Below are positions 59,518-64,000 of a stretch of 64,000 nt of DNA, piece by piece (position 1 is the first letter of the stretch; every line of letters begins with the position of its first letter). The notes beneath the pieces are model-generated. The model was not told the origin of the DNA and ran no database searches. It was given only the letters and a program-made list of their open reading frames with translations. Source of the DNA: Acinetobacter sp. ANC 4648 (GTDB taxonomy: Bacteria; Pseudomonadota; Gammaproteobacteria; Pseudomonadales; Moraxellaceae); contig NZ_NEGI01000001.1 of NCBI RefSeq assembly GCF_002135345.1, forward strand, positions 372,001-436,000, given 5' to 3'. Made by a program: the position numbers and the translations under genes.

Positions 59518-60852
59518 TTAAGCAACAGCTTGTTGACGTACTGCATCAGCCAAATGATTTGCTAGAGTAGTCACCTCTTGCAAATCATTACCTTCAACCA
59601 TAACACGGATCACAGGTTCCGTACCCGATTTACGAATCAATAATCGGCCACGACCTTTCAGCTGTGCTTCCACTCGATCAAATTCTGTAACCAACGCTGG
59701 AACTGCAAATGGGTCAAACATTTGTTGTAAACGTACATTCACCAACACATTTGGAAATAATTTAAAATCTTCAGTTAGTTGATCCAGCCCTTTATTCTGT
59801 TCCACCATCACTGTTAGCACTTGTAATGCTGCGATAATCGCATCCCCTGTGGTGCTTTTATCCAGTGTAAGAATATGACCCGATGGCTCACCACCAATCA
59901 CCCATGCATGTTCTTCTAACTTTTGTAATACATAACGATCACCCACATTAGCACGCACAAATGGAACTTGAGCTTTTTCTAAAGCCAATTCCAAGGCCAT
60001 ATTACTCATGACCGTGCCAACAATACCTGTAGGTTTATGCGCTGCCTGTGTCGCGAGCACATATAAAATATGATCGCCATCCACCAAGTGACCATGACGA
60101 TCAACCATCACGACACGATCCGCATCACCATCAAAAGCAATGCCTAAATCGGCGTCATGTTCTAGCACTGCTTTTTGTAAATGCTCTGGATGCGTCGAAC
60201 CACAGTTTTCATTAATATTTAAACCATTTGGTTCAACATTCAGTGCAATTACTTTCGCGCCTAACTCACGGAAGACTGAAGGGCCTACGCTATAAGCTGC
60301 CCCATTGGCACAATCCACCACAATTTTTAAATGACGCAGATCAAAATGGTACGGGAATGTAGATTTACAAAATTCGATATAACGCCCATTGGCATCGTTC
60401 ACACGCACACTTTTACCCAAATTTGCGGTGTCATCTATCACCATTTCTTTTTCTAATTCTTGATTAATTGCTTCCTGCACAACATCTGGTAATTTTTTAC
60501 CTTCTGCCGAGAAAAATTTAATCCCATTATCAAAATAAGGATTATGCGATGCTGAAATCACAATGCCTAAATTAGCATGTAAAGCACGGGTTAAATGTGC
60601 AATTGCAGGTGTCGGTAATGGTCCCAAAAGGTGTACATATACACCCGCTGCATTTAAACCCGCTTGGAGTGCTGCTTCTAAAATATAGCCTGAAAGGCGT
60701 GTATCTTTCCCCAAAACAACAATCGGTTTAGATTTCGGACTCAATTGTTTTAATACTTTACCTGCCGCAAATCCTAATTTAAGTGCAAACTCAGGGGTAA
60801 TTGGAAGTTCACCAAATTTTCCGCGAATTCCATCTGTACCGAAATAACTCAT
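59518..60852 (-). CDS. glmM: Phosphoglucosamine mutase GlmM
   Basis: The 444-aa phosphohexomutase interconverts glucosamine-6- and 1-phosphate for peptidoglycan and LPS. Catalytic S102 is in ISASHNP, the metal loop is FDGDADRV near residue 240, the sugar loop GGEPSGH near residue 326, and the phosphate loop [12 protein letters not shown] near the C-terminus. It heads the glmM-pdxH-recJ operon. Confidence 0.96.
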   Translation of the reverse strand: MSYFGTDGIRGKFGELPITPEFALKLGFAAGKVLKQLSPKSKPIVVLGKDTRLSGYILEAALQAGLNAAGVYVHLLGPLPTPAIAHLTRALHANLGIVISASHNPYFDNGIKFFSAEGKKLPDVVQEAINQELEKEMVIDDTANLGKSVRVNDANGRYIEFCKSTFPYHFDLRHLKIVVDCANGAAYSVGPSVFRELGAKVIALNVEPNGLNINENCGSTHPEHLQKAVLEHDADLGIAFDGDADRVVMVDRHGHLVDGDHILYVLATQAAHKPTGIVGTVMSNMALELALEKAQVPFVRANVGDRYVLQKLEEHAWVIGGEPSGHILTLDKSTTGDAIIAALQVLTVMVEQNKGLDQLTEDFKLFPNVLVNVRLQQMFDPFAVPALVTEFDRVEAQLKGRGRLLIRKSGTEPVIRVMVEGNDLQEVTTLANHLADAVRQQAVA

Positions 60853-60906
60853 TTTTTACCCACTTTTTATGATCTTTTCTTCAATCGCAATACTGTACAC
60901 CAAAAT

Positions 60907-60937
60907 AAAAAAGCCGTCATAAACTGACGGCCTTTTT
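60907..60937 (-). terminator. Terminator after guaB
   Basis: AAAAAAGCCGTCA / TGACGGC hairpin with a T run on the minus strand, 22 nt past the guaB stop. Confidence 0.87.
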
Positions 60938-60958
60938 CACTCAAAACACTACCAAAGA

Positions 60959-62752
<1,794 letters not shown>

Positions 62753-63550
62753 TTATTCAGGACAAGTAAAAACAGTCTCATCCATCAAATCGATTCCGCA
62801 TTGTAAATTTTCAATCCAATCTAAAAACTCATTAATCATCTCTTTACCTACAAAAGGCGTGCCATGCTGCGGTACGATCATTTCAATATCCATTTGCCGC
62901 ACCATTTTGACCCATAAACGAATAATGCGATTGGAACACATATAACGTTGATGAAATCCTTTCATTTTAGGAATATGTGCTGCGAAATTATCTAAAGGAA
63001 TAGAGGCATCCTCCACCATCGAAGCCCCCATATCACCTGAAAATAAAATTTTCGCAATCGGATCATAAAATTGAAAATTACCGACTGAATGTAAAAAATG
63101 TGCCGGTACAACAATAATACGGCATTCGCCCAATGGAATCACACCGCCTTGGTCAGGAAGTTCAATCAAGCGTTCAAGCCAACCGCCTTTCATCCGATCG
63201 CTCATAAATGCTGAATTTAAGTGCGGTAAAAAACGTGCCCAAAGTTTAGAAGCTACGACTTTGGCATCGGTATACACTAACCAACGTGGCATTGAAGTAA
63301 TAATATCGGGGTCTTGATGAGATGCCATAACATAATCAAGATTTTGTAGCCGAGTATAGCGATTCAGTTCCATCGTTAATGGCACATAAGTCAAGTCGCC
63401 ACCTGGATCGAGTACAGCAGCTCGCTCATGATCTAAAATTAAAAATTGGTTCGCTTGAACGCCTTCCCCTTTGACTAAACTGGTAAAACTAATGCATTTA
63501 TGCGTACCATTATCAAATAATACTTGTGATGTTGTGCGCTCAAATACCAT
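62753..63550 (-). CDS. MBL-fold di-iron protein (flavodiiron/ODP-like)
   Basis: The 265-aa metallo-beta-lactamase-fold protein keeps a modified metal motif H78-Q-D80-P-D82-I, plus PAHFLHSVGN near residue 155, SGDMGAS near residue 173 and PQHGTPF near residue 233. These match the oxygen-binding di-iron domain of flavodiiron-type proteins without the flavodoxin domain. It could bind O2 or NO. ATG 63550 is preferred to TTG 63559. No clear ribosome site. Confidence 0.8.
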   Translation of the reverse strand: MVFERTTSQVLFDNGTHKCISFTSLVKGEGVQANQFLILDHERAAVLDPGGDLTYVPLTMELNRYTRLQNLDYVMASHQDPDIITSMPRWLVYTDAKVVASKLWARFLPHLNSAFMSDRMKGGWLERLIELPDQGGVIPLGECRIIVVPAHFLHSVGNFQFYDPIAKILFSGDMGASMVEDASIPLDNFAAHIPKMKGFHQRYMCSNRIIRLWVKMVRQMDIEMIVPQHGTPFVGKEMINEFLDWIENLQCGIDLMDETVFTCPE

Positions 63551-63679
63551 GCTATACAAACCCCAAAAATCTTTTTAAAATAAATTGTTATTAATCCCAT
63601 ATAAGATATAAGGAATTTTTAAAAGTTACAATAAATAGACAACTAAAATTAAAGAAAAATAATTTTTTTGCATCAATAA

Positions 63680-63706
63680 AAAAACCCAATGATGACATTG
63701 GGCTTT
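63680..63706 (-). terminator. Terminator after the GDT1-like gene
   Basis: CCCAATG / CATTGGG hairpin (63685-63691, 63696-63702) with a T run on the minus strand. Confidence 0.85.
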
Positions 63707-63722
63707 AAAAATGGTTTAACTT

Positions 63723-64000
63723 TTAAAAGAAATAATATTTCACCAGTGTAGCGATACCGAATACGAGAAAAATAACTGCACTAACTTTATGAATCGTTGC
63801 AATCGGTAATCGATTCGCAAATTTATCACCAATCAATACTGCAGGAACATTCGCGATTAACATACCAAGAGTTGTACCTATGGTCACTAAAATAACACTG
63901 TCATATTTAGCAGCTAAAGCTACCGTCGCAATTTGAGTTTTATCACCAATTTCAGCAAGGAAAAATAAAATAAAGGTTGCGCCAAAAACCCCATATTTTT
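63723..64000 (-). CDS. GDT1/TMEM165 family transporter, 3' part
   Basis: The frame runs off the right edge; 91 C-terminal residues are present. It contains the cation-binding motif E-I-G-D-K-T (FFLAEIGDKTQIATVALAA) of the UPF0016/GDT1 family and three membrane helices, ending LVKYYFF. Bacterial members export Mn2+. Because only the second repeat is seen, the start and full length are unknown. Confidence 0.88.
   Translation of the reverse strand, partial: KYGVFGATFILFFLAEIGDKTQIATVALAAKYDSVILVTIGTTLGMLIANVPAVLIGDKFANRLPIATIHKVSAVIFLVFGIATLVKYYFF

Overview
The window is chromosomal DNA of an Acinetobacter-type gammaproteobacterium (Moraxellaceae). Base composition is AT-rich. The sequence encodes an Omp33-36 porin, an intrinsic-type class D (OXA) beta-lactamase, a GlpM family protein, an ActP/YjcH pair with a CrbS/MxtR-type kinase, and histidine genes scattered among unrelated genes. 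All of these fit Acinetobacter. The species cannot be fixed from the sequence alone. There is no prophage, insertion sequence, CRISPR array or large foreign island, so this is mostly core genome with some accessory patches.

Layout. 0-8.3 kb: a truncated PanZ-like acetyltransferase, then hisB-hisH, hisA and hisF on the + strand, separated by unrelated genes (DUF805, an XRE regulator, a DEDDy exonuclease, an EamA transporter, DUF4870, a cold-shock/DUF1294 fusion and thrB). 8.5-15 kb: a di-iron hydroxylase divergent from an AraC regulator, aqpZ, a secreted nuclease and kup. 15-15.7 kb: tRNA-Ser(GGA) and tRNA-Thr(TGT). 15.7-22.4 kb: a flavin oxidoreductase/methyltransferase operon, pirin, a TetR regulator, a large lipoprotein and ahpC. 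22.6-31.9 kb: ssb, a YajR-like MFS transporter, a DUF475 protein, tenA, glpM, a Fur-box-controlled small Cys protein, a DUF1304 protein and uvrA. 31.9-34.6 kb: an accessory pocket with a palindromic element, decayed gene fragments, blaOXA and two predicted small RNAs. 34.6-38.4 kb: omp33-36, a BetT-like transporter and an ion channel.

38.6-49.6 kb is an acetate-utilisation module. It holds acetate permease actP with yjcH, divergent from a 1163-residue transporter/histidine-kinase/receiver hybrid. An unknown 255-residue protein, the partner LuxR-type response regulator, an FMN reductase and acetyl-CoA synthetase acs follow. In other gammaproteobacteria this kinase/regulator pair switches on acs and actP; here sensor, regulator, transporter and enzyme sit within 11 kb.

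50-64 kb is largely housekeeping: an MscS channel, rsmE, waaA, an old yellow enzyme with an ArsR regulator, prfB with its programmed frameshift, a second Omp33-36-like porin, recJ-pdxH-glmM, guaB, a di-iron metallo-beta-lactamase-fold protein and the 3' part of a GDT1-type manganese exporter.

Points most worth following up: two divergently oriented sRNA-like units (33.5 and 34.0 kb), each with a clear promoter and terminator; the Fur-box gene at 28.0 kb; the unknown gene inside the acetate cluster; a shared CGACA-N5-TGTCG inverted repeat upstream of both uvrA and the nuclease gene; and the 72-bp structured repeat after tenA.
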